From contig JAPEHQ010000019.1 in the NCBI GenBank assembly GCA_027405735.1, positions 67,001 to 131,000 on the forward strand: a stretch of 64,000 nucleotides of DNA, read 5' to 3'. Origin of the DNA: Mucor racemosus. Its lineage: Eukaryota; Mucoromycota; Mucoromycetes; Mucorales; Mucoraceae. Both the position numbers and the translations under genes were made by a program. This document shows positions 11,993 through 23,518 of the stretch, piece after piece. Under the pieces are notes generated by a model, which worked only from the letters and a program-made list of their open reading frames with translations, did no database searches and was not told the DNA's origin. How positions within the stretch are numbered: the stretch's first letter is position 1; each line of letters opens with the position of its first letter.

Positions 11993-13150
11993 AAATAGAT
12001 ATGGATTGGTTACATTATATTATCTGTTCTTACATTTATTTTATATCTCACGAACAACTCAAAAACAGATAAAATTCACTGCCTTTTCCTTGAAAACTGA
12101 GTCTCACTTTTCATTCCTGACCTACTTTTTTTTTTCACTAAATAACACCAAGAAAAAATTATATGCCAATGCACCTGAAATGTTCAGCTTTAATCCAAAA
12201 ATAAGTATCCGGAAATATCCTACTTTTTGCAGGTAGTATTAATTTTTCAATGTTAATGTTTCAGATTTTTACGCGTATTTCACTACTAGAAATTAAAAAC
12301 TTTGAGCTCAAATATCAATGCAAAAAATTAAGCTATACTAACACTTTCTAATAATAAAACTTACTTGTTTTAAGGCACTTTATAACATATTTCAATATGA
12401 AAAAATTCTGAACACTTTTATTTTTTTTTTTCATTTTTTTGACATTTATGCAGTAGATTTCAAAATATTCATTAAATTGAGCTACACTTTTTTTGCATTC
12501 ATGTCATCCAGCTCGTTGAGCTTTCTTAGACCCAATTTAATTTTTTCCAAAATATTGATTTATTGTGGAGATATCCTCAAAAATATGTACAAAAAAGTAC
12601 CTCCATTTCTAGCGACCATTTTCCCCTTGTATACCCTCATCCCAAATTCTGAATTTCAGAAAAATTTGGACAAAAATCTCGTTTTCGCTACGAAAAATGT
12701 AGCTAAAAGGTTAAATAATAGCTCGATCAATAGATAATTTTTTTATGTATTATCTCCATAATTTAAATTTGAAATATGTTTATAAAAAGTGCTCTGTATC
12801 TTCAAAAAACCTTCAAAATTTCAATTGCATTTTACACAAAACTTTACGTGAAACATTTTTTTAAATTTTATTTAGTTGGATGCAGAATTTAAAACTGTAC
12901 AAAAACCATTTAATGCGCTATGTCAACTTACTTTGCAGATCATGAACACTTAAACAATTTTGTTTTTTTGTTCATTTTCTGATCGATTTTACAAATCAAT
13001 TTTGGAGCACCGCTAATATAGTTTTAAGCTGTAACGTGAACTATTATTTTGATATCTCGACGAAAAATCGATATTTTTTGCCGAAATAAAAATTACAGAG
13101 TAGCTTAGAGTTGGATCTATTTTGTGAATACAAAAAAAAAATTCTGTTAG
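11993..13150 (-). repeat. Copy A of the ~1.15-kb dispersed repeat with internal inverted arms
   Basis: Reverse-complement match to copies B and C over nearly the whole length. The conserved edge (copy start here, copy end in B-D) reads AAATAGATATGG on this strand. Shared landmarks include the text TTACGCGTATTTCACT near 12270. Internal inverted arms lie at 12549-12575 and 13051-13077; each is a version of GATATCTCSACGAAAAATC followed by AATATTTT, about 475 nt apart. Boundaries are approximate. No terminal inverted repeat or target duplication was found, and short open frames on both strands look incidental. Confidence 0.75.
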
Positions 13151-13501
13151 GTTTAATATAGATCGCATGGCCACAGCAATTGCCAGTCGATCAAGTGCTA
13201 AAAAGAATGAATGCGCTAGCAATTAGCATTTTTATTAATTCAAGCTATTTCTCATCTTTTTATGACGCTTCTTAAAACCTTTAGTTTGGCATTTTGCATT
13301 ATGTCAAAATTATATCACAGATCTTACATCTAATTGCCTCAATCTATAGTCAATGTTATAGTAAATCAACATGAGATCCACATTAATTTACGTTATACTC
13401 TTAGTAGCTAGTAAACCCTCGTGATAGTTAATATAATAAACGTATATAAGTACATCCAGAAGATGTATCGTTAATAAAAGTGTAATATTGCTTTGACAAA
13501 A

Positions 13502-13532
<31 letters not shown>

Positions 13533-14412
13533 GACCATTTTGATATTTCATTTTGATTGATAAATTAAAGAAGAAGTGTATTCATTTCCTCATCCTTATG
13601 CTTAGTTAATGCAATATTAAATTCTCGACTGCTACTAATAAAAGTAAAGAGGGTCTTTCTATAAACTAACGTTCTTTCTGAATGCTTCTGCGCCAACGAT
13701 GGGCATTATTGAATGGCATTGTTATCAAATTGATAAATGACAGGTATAATTGGTTTTTTTTTTGTTAAATTTTATCTGGGTATATCATTTAACAACACAA
13801 TTAGGAGGCAAAATTGACCATCATAATACTGTATCAGAATACTAGTATCTTTTTTTCTACAATACAATATACAATATCTTTTGCGAGTTTCTTTTCTTTC
13901 GATACAATCTTTTTTTTTTTTTTTGCTATTACTGTATCTCATTATGTCGTAAATAAAATTATTATAATTATGCAACCCTTCTCATAAAAGGATACCATTA
14001 ACAAAGAGATGATATACTATATATATATAGTGATTTAATTGCCTGTTTCAAGTTTGTTAAGCCTAAATATTATATCATCTTTTACAACATATCCTGGAAG
14101 AACGATTTCCTCCCGCTGAGATCAGCAATGCTCAAAATAATAATTGGATTCAGAACTATAATCTAATGAGAAAGAGTCTTTGTCCTTATTATGAAATAAA
14201 AAGAATATCTAATAAAAACACAAGAATCTTGATTGTTAAGGCTCTAAAGTGCAAATAAAAAGAACAATGATCAGATACATTGCAAAAGAATATAAATTTT
14301 TTGAAAACATTCAAGGCAAAACTGTCAATGTACGTGAATTTGGAAATCCGTCAGTTAAATGGACAGATTCAGAAATCAGAGAGAATCGCATTTTGGTTAA
14401 CATAATAATAAT

Positions 14413-14558
14413 ATGTCAAGATCCTCTTCTTTCAATGATACAGCTGATGATGGATGCTTTCGACTTCGTTTCAAAGGTAATAGTCTCTTATTAGCCGCCC
14501 ATCAGAAATGAATAATAATAAAATTGTTGCTCCCATAGGTTATTCTGGCGATTTGTAA
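14413..14558 (+). other. Short two-exon open frame, possible gene relic
   Basis: The ATG at 14413 opens a frame reading SRSSSFNDTADDGCFRLRFK. A well-formed 61- to 62-nt intron (GTAATA donor, CCATAG acceptor, about 14477-14538) joins it to GYSGDL and a stop, giving 27 residues. The junction is in phase, which suggests a fragment of a once longer gene, but no family was recognised and chance cannot be excluded. Confidence 0.2.
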
Positions 14559-14940
14559 GATAATAAACCTTTTGATTTGTAATCCTTCTTGATTTATCAA
14601 AATATGTTTAGGTTAAATAAAATTAGAAATTTAATCAAGTAAAGAGATATCGTTTATTGGAATGAAATTAATAGGAATACGCCCTAAAATTGTAGTAAAC
14701 CTTCACTGCAACTAATTCTCATTACTGAAGACGCAGGTATCACGCATGGTAAAACAAATACATTACAACCGTATTACAGTGTTTTCAAATTTTTTTATTG
14801 CTTATATAATTTATTCCACCTTTTAGAAAAATATAAATGTAATGCCTGCAGGGAGAAGAATTTTAGTTACAGCGGTTACACTCCATAAATATTAATAGTC
14901 TTTGGCAATTATATATTAAAATTTCTTTATTTTCAACAAA

Positions 14941-15011
14941 GCGTTCTTAGTTTAATGGTAGAATTTCACCCTTCCAAGGTGAAGGCCGGGGTTCGATTCC
15001 CCGAGGACGCA
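14941..15011 (+). tRNA. tRNA-Gly (anticodon TCC)
   Basis: A 71-nt cloverleaf. The acceptor stem GCGTTCT pairs with AGGACGC, with a discriminator A. The D-arm contains AATGGTA. The anticodon stem TCACC/GGTGA encloses loop CTTCCAA, giving anticodon TCC. The T-arm is GGGGTTCGATTCCCC. No intron is present. A T-run (TTCTTTTTTG) starting four bases after the gene fits a Pol III terminator. Confidence 0.95.
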
Positions 15012-15454
15012 CAGCGTTTCTTTTTTGTTTTGCACAAATTATCGTGAGACGTTGAAACCGGTTTGATGCTGTGGTGTGCTAAGATATTTGTTTTATTGTA
15101 GATTTAAATAAATGTTTACTGTTGTCAGGTACACACAAAGTCTCTGTGCAGCTGGCACTGATTTAATCCTGTTGGGTTTTTGATCATATTAAACAGCCAT
15201 TTTTGGTGCCAATTACATTGCTAACTCATATTGAAATATAGTCCCTATAAATAGTCTTTCAAACCAAAACCTAGAAGCTCTTGGTTCTTTCTTTTACCAT
15301 TGATTTTTCTAGTAGTAAAGCCTGTTCAGGATACTGACTAAATATTGAGCTGGATTTTGTAATACTAATAATGAGCGCAGAAGGTATGGTTCATCGTAAG
15401 TTCTTAATAATAGGTTATCTGGACATGATCATTAGAGTTAGAAACTGTAAGGAA

Positions 15455-15878
15455 TGATGTATATCAACTTTATTTCAATTATAAAATAAGGTGAAGCGAT
15501 GCTATTTAAGCTGAGCCAATATAAATTTTTAACTGCGGTTTACTTTGGTTTTTCCTGTTATAAAGATTAAAGAATATTCTCCCATTTAATCAATCGTCAA
15601 AGAATATTCTATCTACTTAACTTTGCCTCCTCGTTGCCGGAACCGGTTCTGGTCAATCCAGTTTCATCAAAACCTCCTACAACTGGTCTTCCAACTTATG
15701 AAATCAAGATTTAATTATCGAATGTTACATCCTATATCCACGCTCCTAAAACATATAAATACCTGATCTTTGTACTCATAATTTGACATCTTCATCCTTG
15801 TTTTCTTATAAATATACTTAAATAAATATATCTAGTTCTAATTGTATTTTAGCTGGTTATCTTAAGTATATATAAACA
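15455..15878 (+). repeat. Degenerate LTR-like element, copy 1
   Basis: Shares dispersed blocks with 49462-49900 in the same order: TGATGTAT near the start, TATCCACGCT and ACATATAAATAC (TATA-like) in the middle, and AATAAATATATCTAGTT (polyadenylation-like) near the end. The order TATA then AATAAA, and the TG...CA-type ends, fit a solo LTR. No target duplication is visible and identity is low, so this is an old or mis-bounded copy. Confidence 0.4.
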
Positions 15879-16049
15879 AAGCCTACGTTCTCCATAATAA
15901 ATGTTACTCGTCTTTATTACCATTCTCATATTCTCTCTATAAATAAGATCTTGTATATCTATAAACTCTCAAATTCAACTGTTACGAAGCATTTGTCTTT
16001 TGTTTTATTTTTTTGATCTAACTTAAAAGATTGTTTTCAACAACGTCAA

Positions 16050-16098
16050 CATCACCAACCTCCACAAAAACATCACCAACCTCCACAAAAACATCACC
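16050..16098 (+). repeat. 21-bp tandem repeat, two full units plus part
   Basis: The unit CATCACCAACCTCCACAAAAA occurs at 16050-16070 and 16071-16091, followed by CATCACC. It is C-rich and T-poor on this strand, unlike its surroundings. Confidence 0.8.
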
Positions 16099-16384
16099 GT
16101 TAACAAACAACATGCAATAGAACTTAATCCGATTGTTGGCATATAAAAAAGACAGCACTTCATTTAAATCGCTTTTCACGATTTACTGCTTTGAAAATAT
16201 GGCAAAACGATAAAAGCCTAAATTATACAAATGCGGACATTTCCCATTTTACTTGAATGTTTATTCTATTTTTCATTATAAAGATAAAGGTTTATCTGAT
16301 CCTCTTTGGGCATGTGAAAGGAAAAAAAAGATAAATAAAGCATAAAACTTTTGGAAGAAGGTATTTATGAAGAGCTAAAATCGA

Positions 16385-17564
16385 TTGCAAAAAATTGAGC
16401 GTCAAAATTGAGGCATTAATTTTTTCTGTTCACAAGATAGATCAAACTGAAAACTACTCTGTATTTTTTGTTTCAGCAAAAAATATTGATTTTTCGTCGA
16501 GATAATCAAAATAATAGCTCATATCACAGCTTAAAACCTATTGTAACGGGGCTCCAAAATCAATTTAAAAAAATGGACGAAAAATGATTCAAAAAACAAA
16601 ATTGTTTAAATGTTCATAAACTGCAAAGTAAGTTGACCTAGCGTATTAAATAGTTTTTGTATAGTTTTGAATTCTGCATCCATCGAAATAAAGATTCGAT
16701 AAACGTTCCACATTAAATTGTGCGCAAAATGCAATTAAAATTTTGGAGTTTTTTTGAAGATACACATCACTTTTTATAAGCATATTTAAAATATAACTAA
16801 TTGAAATGGTGCGCAAAATTATTATCTATCGATCGAGCTATTATCTAACTTTTTAGCTACATTTTTTGTAGAGAAAACGAGGTTTTTGTCCAATTTTTTT
16901 TCAGTTTCAGAATTTGGGATGAGGGTATACAAGGGGAAAATCGAGGTTAGAGATGAGGGGGTCTCTTTGTACACATTTTTGAGGATATCTCCACGAAAAA
17001 TCAATATTTTGAAAAAAGCTAAGTTGGGTCTAAGAGAGCTCAACGAGCTGGATGATATAAATATAAAAAAAGTGTTGCTCAATTTAACCAATATTTTGAA
17101 ACCTACTATAGAAATGCCAAAAAAATGAAAAAAATAAAAGTGCTCAGAATTTTTTTATATTCAAATGTGTTATAGAGCACTTTAAAACAAGTAAGTTTTA
17201 TCATTAAAAAGTGGTAGTATAGCTTAATTTTTTCTAGAGATATGAAGCCTCAAAGTTTTCAATCCATTAGCAGTGAAATACGCGTAAAAAATCTGAAACA
17301 TTAGCACTGAAAAATTAATACCAACTGCAAAAAATAGGATATTTCCGGATACTTACTTTTGGATTAAAGCTGAACATCTCAGGTACATCGGTATATAATT
17401 TTTTCTTGGTGTTATTTAGTGAAAAAAAAAAAGTTGGACAGGAATGAAAAGTGAGACTTAGTTTTCAAGGAAAAAGCGGTGAATTTTACGAGTTTTTGAG
17501 TCTTTCGTGTAATATAAATAGATTTAGGAATAGAAGGCATAATGCGACCAATTCGTACCTATTT
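16385..17564 (+). repeat. Copy B of the ~1.15-kb dispersed repeat
   Basis: Near full-length copy in the orientation used as reference. Inverted arms lie at 16481-16507 and 16984-17010. Other landmarks shared with C are GGGATGAGGGTATACAAGGG (near 16917), AGAGCTCAACGAGCTGGATG (near 17035) and the end GCATAATGCGACCAATT. Open frames of about 80-90 residues exist on both strands across the central part; copies differ by indels, so conserved protein coding is not supported. Confidence 0.8.
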
Positions 17565-18072
17565 TGTATTGCCTACACCAGATGCTTTTTCGCTCCTTGA
17601 ATTATACTACTGGCTGGAATGGTGCTCACATCAAGTGTTGTCCACAATAATAAAAGTATTATTACAAGATACTGACGAAGTTTTTCCAGTAAGTTGTTGC
17701 ATTCCTGAATATTATATACCGAAATAAACCAATTACTCAAAATGCAAGATGTTATATATTAAACTTGTACCTTTTTTCTTCTTTCCGATCATTTGGAATG
17801 TTGTGCCACAAGAAACTTTTAAGCTTTAAACCTTAAAAAAGCGGGTTTATGCATAGTTGTCATGACCATGTTTTTTTTTTCTTTGTAATAAAGGTTTTAT
17901 TATGTACGAAATGCTGTGGATTATGCAGATGTGTATCAGCAGTAAAGAAATTTATGGTATAGATTTATATGAAAAGAGAGGAAGGATGATAATAAGAAAA
18001 AAAAAGGGTTACTGGCTGATTTTTCTCGATGAAAAAGAAATAATAATATACAAAAGTAAATGCTCTTGATCC

Positions 18073-20089
18073 TTAGGACAAACGCTGCAAATACTTAAAG
18101 AATAACTCGTCAATAAATTTCGAAAATGAGAAGGGATAAACCTGTGGTGGTTCCATGTGGGTAACTTCAAGTAAAAAATAGAAAACAATCAACAACAGAT
18201 GATATGACAAGAACACCCAGGGAATAATAGATAATCCGACAAATAATCTGCTTCCTTGGCCATTTTGATCTGTACTAATACGTTGTCTGATTGATTCGAT
18301 GATACCAAGTTGCTGATCAAAGTCTTTTGAGAGCAACTCAATTTTTTCCACATGAGATGCTTGTATCAATGCCGCTGCTGTTTGTTCTAAACCGTAATTC
18401 AATAAACATCATCCAAATAATATCTGATTTGTAATTATTTGTTTACCTTCTCTGAGTTTTTCTTGCACCAATGTTAGATCTTGCTGGTAAGCATCACGTT
18501 CTTGTTTCAATAATTCCAGCTTTTTAAGATATTCAGCCTCAATTTGTTCATGAGCAAAACTCTGTTCTGAATCATCATTTTCCTGACTTGTTGAAGCGGC
18601 GGTAGATGATTTTTTATCCTATATATATACATATATAAAAGAAGCAGTTAGAAAGCATGATTCGAGCAAATGATTTCGAAATGACTTTTTCTTTTCTTAC
18701 CAATACAGGAGGTGTATTTGAATAATATCTCAATCCACTTCTAGCTTCATCCAAATCAAACTTTTGTCTATCGATTAGTTCCATTAATTTTACATTTTCA
18801 TTTTGTTGCGCTTCCAATGCGTGTCTTGCATCTAATGTTTGTCTTTTCTCTTGATCTAATTTCATGTGAAAATCGGCCTTTTCCTTTTCGTGGACCCGAA
18901 TCATTTCTTTGGCTTGAATTTCGGTCGATTCTAAATTGGAAAGTGTAATGTTGTGTGTTTCCTGTAAACTGTGTAACTTTTCTCTCAAGACTTCCAACTC
19001 TTCAGTTTTTTTTTGTAGCTTTTTAACATTGAGTGCATGCATTTTTTCGTATTCTTCATTTTGGGATTTCAATTCAGCAATTCTCTCTAATTTATCTCTT
19101 TCTTTATTCTTTTGATCAATAAGCAATATTTTTTGTTGTTCAGCATCGATTTGCACATTCTCTAATCTTGATTGTAATTGTAAAATACGCTCAGAATGTT
19201 CCTTGTGTAAATGTACAATTCTTGATTCGTATTCTCGTAATTGTCTTGTAGCTGCATTTTTTTCTTTTCTCAATTTCTTTACCAAAGACATGTCCTAAAA
19301 TTGATTGTGTGAATATATTAAAGAATAGGATTCATTTAGTCATTCCTTACGTGGTCATTATTGTTGTTGTTGTTGTTATTGTTATTATTCTCGTCATTAA
19401 AATCTAAATTCATTGTTAACATGTTTTTATTATTTGTTTTTATTGAAACCTTTGTTCAACGCACCTGATTCCCTTGTTCGGTCACTCATATGATTCAACT
19501 GTGGACACACAAATGAGAAAAAAATATCATGATAAATCAGCAGAAAAACTTACACTGTCATCAGGATGATTTGTACTGGCTCTATCATCATAATATGTAG
19601 TGGTTGATTTGCTAGAGATTAACTTTGACGATCTTGGTCTTGAATCAAACAGTTTTCTAGTAGCAGGTGTACTTGAACTAATTCTTGGCTTTGGCTCTTC
19701 TATAATAGGTTCATGTCGAATAATAGAAAGTAATCTTATAAACTCTTCTGGCGTCATTTCCAAGTCTGGATTTTGAATACAATAAGGTTTTATTGCTTTT
19801 TTCTGTTGCTCTGTCAAGATGAAATAGTTTTGCTGCTCATTAAACATTTCCAAGAATTGCAGCCATTCGAAAGTAGGTGCAGTTCCACTATTTGCTTTAG
19901 GCGAGGAACTGAAAAAGACATGAATATATTTCTCCACTTGTTCGTCAGACATTGGCAACTTTTTTTTAAAAAAGAAATAAAATGAATAGACTATTCGCGT
20001 ATTTTCAAAAGGGGGTCTTTTTATACCTTTTTCGATTTAGAAGAATCAATAAATGTATCCTGATATACTTTGCTTGGATTTTTTAGCAT
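18073..20089 (-). CDS. Tail-anchored coiled-coil protein, KASH-like (Kms1/2- or KASH5-like)
   Basis: Seven exons (20089-20027, 19958-19554, 19498-19465, 19403-19351, 19294-18701, 18618-18447, 18386-18073) join in phase to give 544 residues. The N-terminal part (about 30-100) resembles an EF-hand pair without good calcium loops. A Ser-rich linker, an Asn run encoded by exon 4 and a long coiled coil (about 190-475) follow. A hydrophobic segment at about 488-514 leaves a roughly 30-residue tail. This order matches KASH proteins that link the nuclear envelope to microtubule motors, such as S. pombe Kms1/Kms2 and animal KASH5; that assignment is inferred. The ATG at 20089 is preferred over 19952 because its exon splices in phase through a GTATAA donor. 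A 57-nt in-frame stretch near the C-terminus (GTTTAT...TTGCAG) could be an intron that would shorten the tail. Confidence 0.65.
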
Positions 20090-21409
20090 TTTTTTATTGT
20101 TGATTTTATTATTTAGGAAAATATTGAACAGACAAGGAAAGAAAAAATTGAAATCTAAAAAATTTAAACGGTCCTCAAGTTTATATATTCATTGCATATC
20201 AATCAACAACAATGGTACAACAATAAAATTTCCAGGCACGTACATATACGCACACGCACAATTAGACATTTTATTAAGCCAAGCGCATAACAACCATTAC
20301 ATCTATTATTACTGAAGCCAAATCAATGCCACAATCATCATCCATTTGAATCATTCGGCGACAATGAAATAAATCACACAAATCATCCTGTCCAAGAAAC
20401 ACAAGTGCAAAATATGCAGGGTCTGATTTTATCTATTTATAATATCAGGTTTGATAAATTTACAATAATTAAGTTTTACCATCATTTTACTAATCATTAC
20501 AAGAGATGCTGATCCCAATATTTGCTTTTTTATCAAATATATATGATAAATCGATTAAATCAGCATCATGGAATTTTCAACATCAATAGTATCAACAAAT
20601 CAATTCGTTACATGTGTATATTAATCAAAGTCGGTGAGCCATAGATTATAGATAAACTACCTTGCATAGATTTACCAATAGTTCATCATAAGCACTAAAT
20701 CTATTATTTGATATTTTCTTGTCCATAACAAAAGCCTACATTATTAGCATTCTAAAAAACAAATATATTGCCCATATAATTTGTTTTTTTTTTTATACAT
20801 TTTAGCAAGCCGGCAAAGTAGTGTTTGGTTTTAAAGACTCTGTTATTTTATTTTAAGAGATTTGAGAAGTAAAAAAAACATTAACTAATGAATGAAATGT
20901 AGTTACAATGTGAACTGCAATTATAAACTATAGAAAGCCAATCAGCATTTTCAACCAAACTAACAATGCTAATTATCAGTCCTGGCAATACTTTTAATTT
21001 TTGATCTAATTGGTTCTAGATGAGCTACAGCTACTCGAAAAGCATACATAAGCAATATGTTGCCATGGCAACTGATCGACAGAAACTGGATTGGTTGCCA
21101 GGGATAGAAAAAACCTAAATTTGGATGATTTCCATGGAAGGTTGCTAGGCAATTATCAAATGTTTAATTTGGCATTCAATATACTTTTTTAAAGAAGCCC
21201 ATCGATCATTTAATCAATCATTCACCTATGGTCATTGCTGCTGATATTAGATTTGGTGTGATACAAAATCATCAAACAAGAATTTCCTTTTAATTTTTTC
21301 TAGTCGACCATTTAAAGCGCACAAACATCGGAAGAAGCTAATAGGCTTGGGTGAAACCTTTTTTTTTTTTTTTAATCTTTTTCCATTAAATTTCTCACAA
21401 TCTTTTCAC

Positions 21410-21442
<33 letters not shown>

Positions 21443-21475
21443 TTTTGTTTTTTAAATTAATTTTTACAAGGAAAT
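20090..21475. other. Divergent promoter region with X-box sites and poly-T
   Basis: The 1.39 kb between two divergent genes holds the RFX-type sites described separately (21059-21153) and T-runs of about 13 and 29 bases just before the transcription-factor start. No other feature was recognised. Confidence 0.5.
21059..21153. promoter_or_regulatory. Cluster of RFX/X-box-like sites
   Basis: A perfect 14-bp palindrome GTTGCCATGGCAAC (21059-21072) equals the RFX-family X-box consensus, two half-sites GTTGCC/GGCAAC. A second strong match GTTGCTAGGCAAT follows at 21141-21153, and a weaker half-site GTTGCCAGGGAT at 21094-21105. Fungal RFX factors (Crt1, Sak1) bind such sites, often as repressors. 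The cluster lies about 320-420 bp before the Zn2Cys6 factor start and about 1 kb from the divergent KASH-like gene. Binding is inferred. Confidence 0.6.
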
Positions 21476-23459
21476 ATGATGGAGAGTGATACTTATACAA
21501 GCTATGAAGATAATAGTCAATCTCGGCCTGTAAAGAGAAGAGCTCGTATGGCCTTATCTTGCCAAAGGCAAGTCAAAAATTTAAAGAATATCTCAGATAT
21601 AATATTAACATTTGTATTCTAGATGTCGTAAACACCGTTCTAAATGTTCTCGCTCGAGACCTACATGTGAACAATGTTCTGTTGCTGGTGTAGAATGTAC
21701 TTACTTAGAAATTCCTGGCGATTTAGAAAGTACTGCTCTACGTGATCGTTTTGCAGGTTTAGAGAATCAAATACATTCGTTATTAGATGAATTTGGTAAT
21801 ATAGAACAGTTGGTTAAAAGTGCAGCACCGTCTCAATCAACACAACCACAACCACAACAGCAACCACAAGCAGAAGAACAACGCTCTAATATACAAACAA
21901 ACTCACTGTCTAATTGGAATATTCATCAATTAGGACCAGCAGGACTATCCATTGATACACACATGTTTCATGTAACTGATATTTATTCAACCCTTATACA
22001 ATTCGCAAAAGATAACACAAATGCAATAACTTTATACCCTCAACCGGATCAACAAAAAAAGCCTATTTGGCTTATCCGTAATCATTCTATATTTCCAAAT
22101 GTTCGATTATCCCATTTTACAAGTTTACGACCTAATGTCAATGACGGAGAAGATTCAGAAGATGATCCTATTCGAAACCCATTATTAGAAGAAGAGCAAG
22201 ATGAAGATCACGATGATTTATTAGACATTGATGTGATGCCTGAAAAATTACCACTTTTCCTAGTGCAACGATTATTGTCGTTATACAAAAACTGTTTACT
22301 TTATGGAGCTGTACAACCGTTTGATACACTTTTCACAAATTTACTGATGGACCAAGACAACTTATCACCTGCATTTCAATTGCTATATGCTTCAATTGTA
22401 TGCCATATGCTGCCTCATGCATTCTACTGGCACCCTGAGATCTTTGAAAATAGTATGGATGAACCAACTTGTGTCCGCTTATCAGTTGAATATTATAAAT
22501 GGGCAAAACGTCTCCTGTCATCGATTTATTTTGATGCACCCAGCCTCACCACGTGTCATGCCATTTGTAATCTGGTTCTGTATCATATAGAAAATGGAAA
22601 TACATCTGTAGTTTATATTTATTCAGGTATGGCAGTACGCATGGCGCTTTCATTACAACTTTATAGAGAAGATGCATTGGATACTATATCCCAAAATCAA
22701 GCAGCCGTATTTCCATTATCTTACAAACCTCCAGTCATGATTGTGAAACAATATGCTCGATCTCTGTTGTGGTTCATGTACTTTTTAGATACAGCATCAT
22801 CTCATTATCACAACAAACCATACGAAATTCATTTAGACGATCATGTTAGTACAACGACGTTCTTTAAAAATCCACCTTTATCATCCGCCGGAGTAGATGA
22901 ACATCAAGCATTCTTTCAATTCATTGAATTTCATACCTGCCAAATTACACGGGATATTCGACGTACTATTTTCACTCATCCGGAAGAAGCACAAACTTCA
23001 TATGAACAAATTGAACGCATTGAAAAACGATTAATTAGTTTTCAAAAGCAATTACCAAAGATTGAATTACTCAGCAGTTCGACACACTTATGGCATCGTC
23101 GTTGTATATTCAAACAATGGATCAGACATCATGGACATTGGATTTTGATCCATCAAAGTTATTTACCAACACCAATGTCTGTGCAAAGGTGTACGACAGC
23201 AGCATTCGCCCTGGTAGAATTATTTGACCATTGGATTGTATCCATGGATTGCTATTTTAGACCTTGTGTTCATGAATTAAAACAGGCGTGTGAAATTTTA
23301 TTATACCATGTCGATCAGAATACACCGATCAAAAGAAAGGCGTTGGAAGGATTGATGCGATTAATTAGTGTGTTATTAAAAACGCCTGTAGGTGAAATAG
23401 CAAGGACGAGACCTTTTGTTCAACGTGTTCTAAAAGCAATTCAACAAAATAATATGTAA
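21476..23459 (+). CDS. Zn2Cys6 (Gal4-type) fungal transcription factor
   Basis: Two exons (21476-21567, 21623-23459) encode 642 residues. The zinc cluster starts near residue 29 and reads SCQRCRKHRSKCSRSRPTC then EQC...VEC, a complete C6 set. A short coiled coil (about 65-85) and a Gln/Pro-rich linker follow. The region from about 195 on has the fungal-specific transcription factor middle domain, including RSLLWFMYFLDTASSHYHNKP. The intron splits the codon after the first cysteine pair's spacer and uses a GC donor (AG/GCAAGT...TTCTAG). Without it, frame and zinc cluster are lost, so GC-AG splicing is strongly implied. The start is one of two adjacent ATGs (21476, 21479). Target genes are unknown. 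The gene is convergent with the SR-like gene, with stops 59 bp apart across an A-rich tract. Confidence 0.92.
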
Positions 23460-23483
23460 TAAAATGTTTTATTCTTCACTATT

Positions 23484-23517
<34 letters not shown>

Positions 23518-23518
23518 C

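Larger units (their letters stand above)
11694..14940. other. Gene desert holding repeat copy A and a TA microsatellite
   Basis: No convincing protein gene is present. The stretch contains repeat copy A (about 11993-13150), a run of alternating T and A near 13508-13532, poly-T tracts, and a short two-exon relic-like frame at 14413-14558. Everything else is AT-rich sequence without recognised content. Confidence 0.5.
15012..18072. other. Gene desert with LTR-like remnant, 21-bp tandem repeat and repeat copy B
   Basis: No supported protein gene. The content is the LTR-like segment at 15455-15878, a tandem repeat at 16050-16098 and repeat copy B (about 16385-17564). The 17565-18072 part next to the KASH-like gene shows nothing recognisable. 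Confidence 0.5.

Noticed and set aside
16050..16098. Short direct repeats considered as a CRISPR array
   Set aside because: Units are adjacent with no spacers, in a eukaryotic genome.
16822..17128. Overlapping ORFs on both strands of repeat copy B, with counterparts in A and C
   Set aside because: Frames are broken by indels between copies and no domain is recognisable; similarity reflects the shared DNA repeat.
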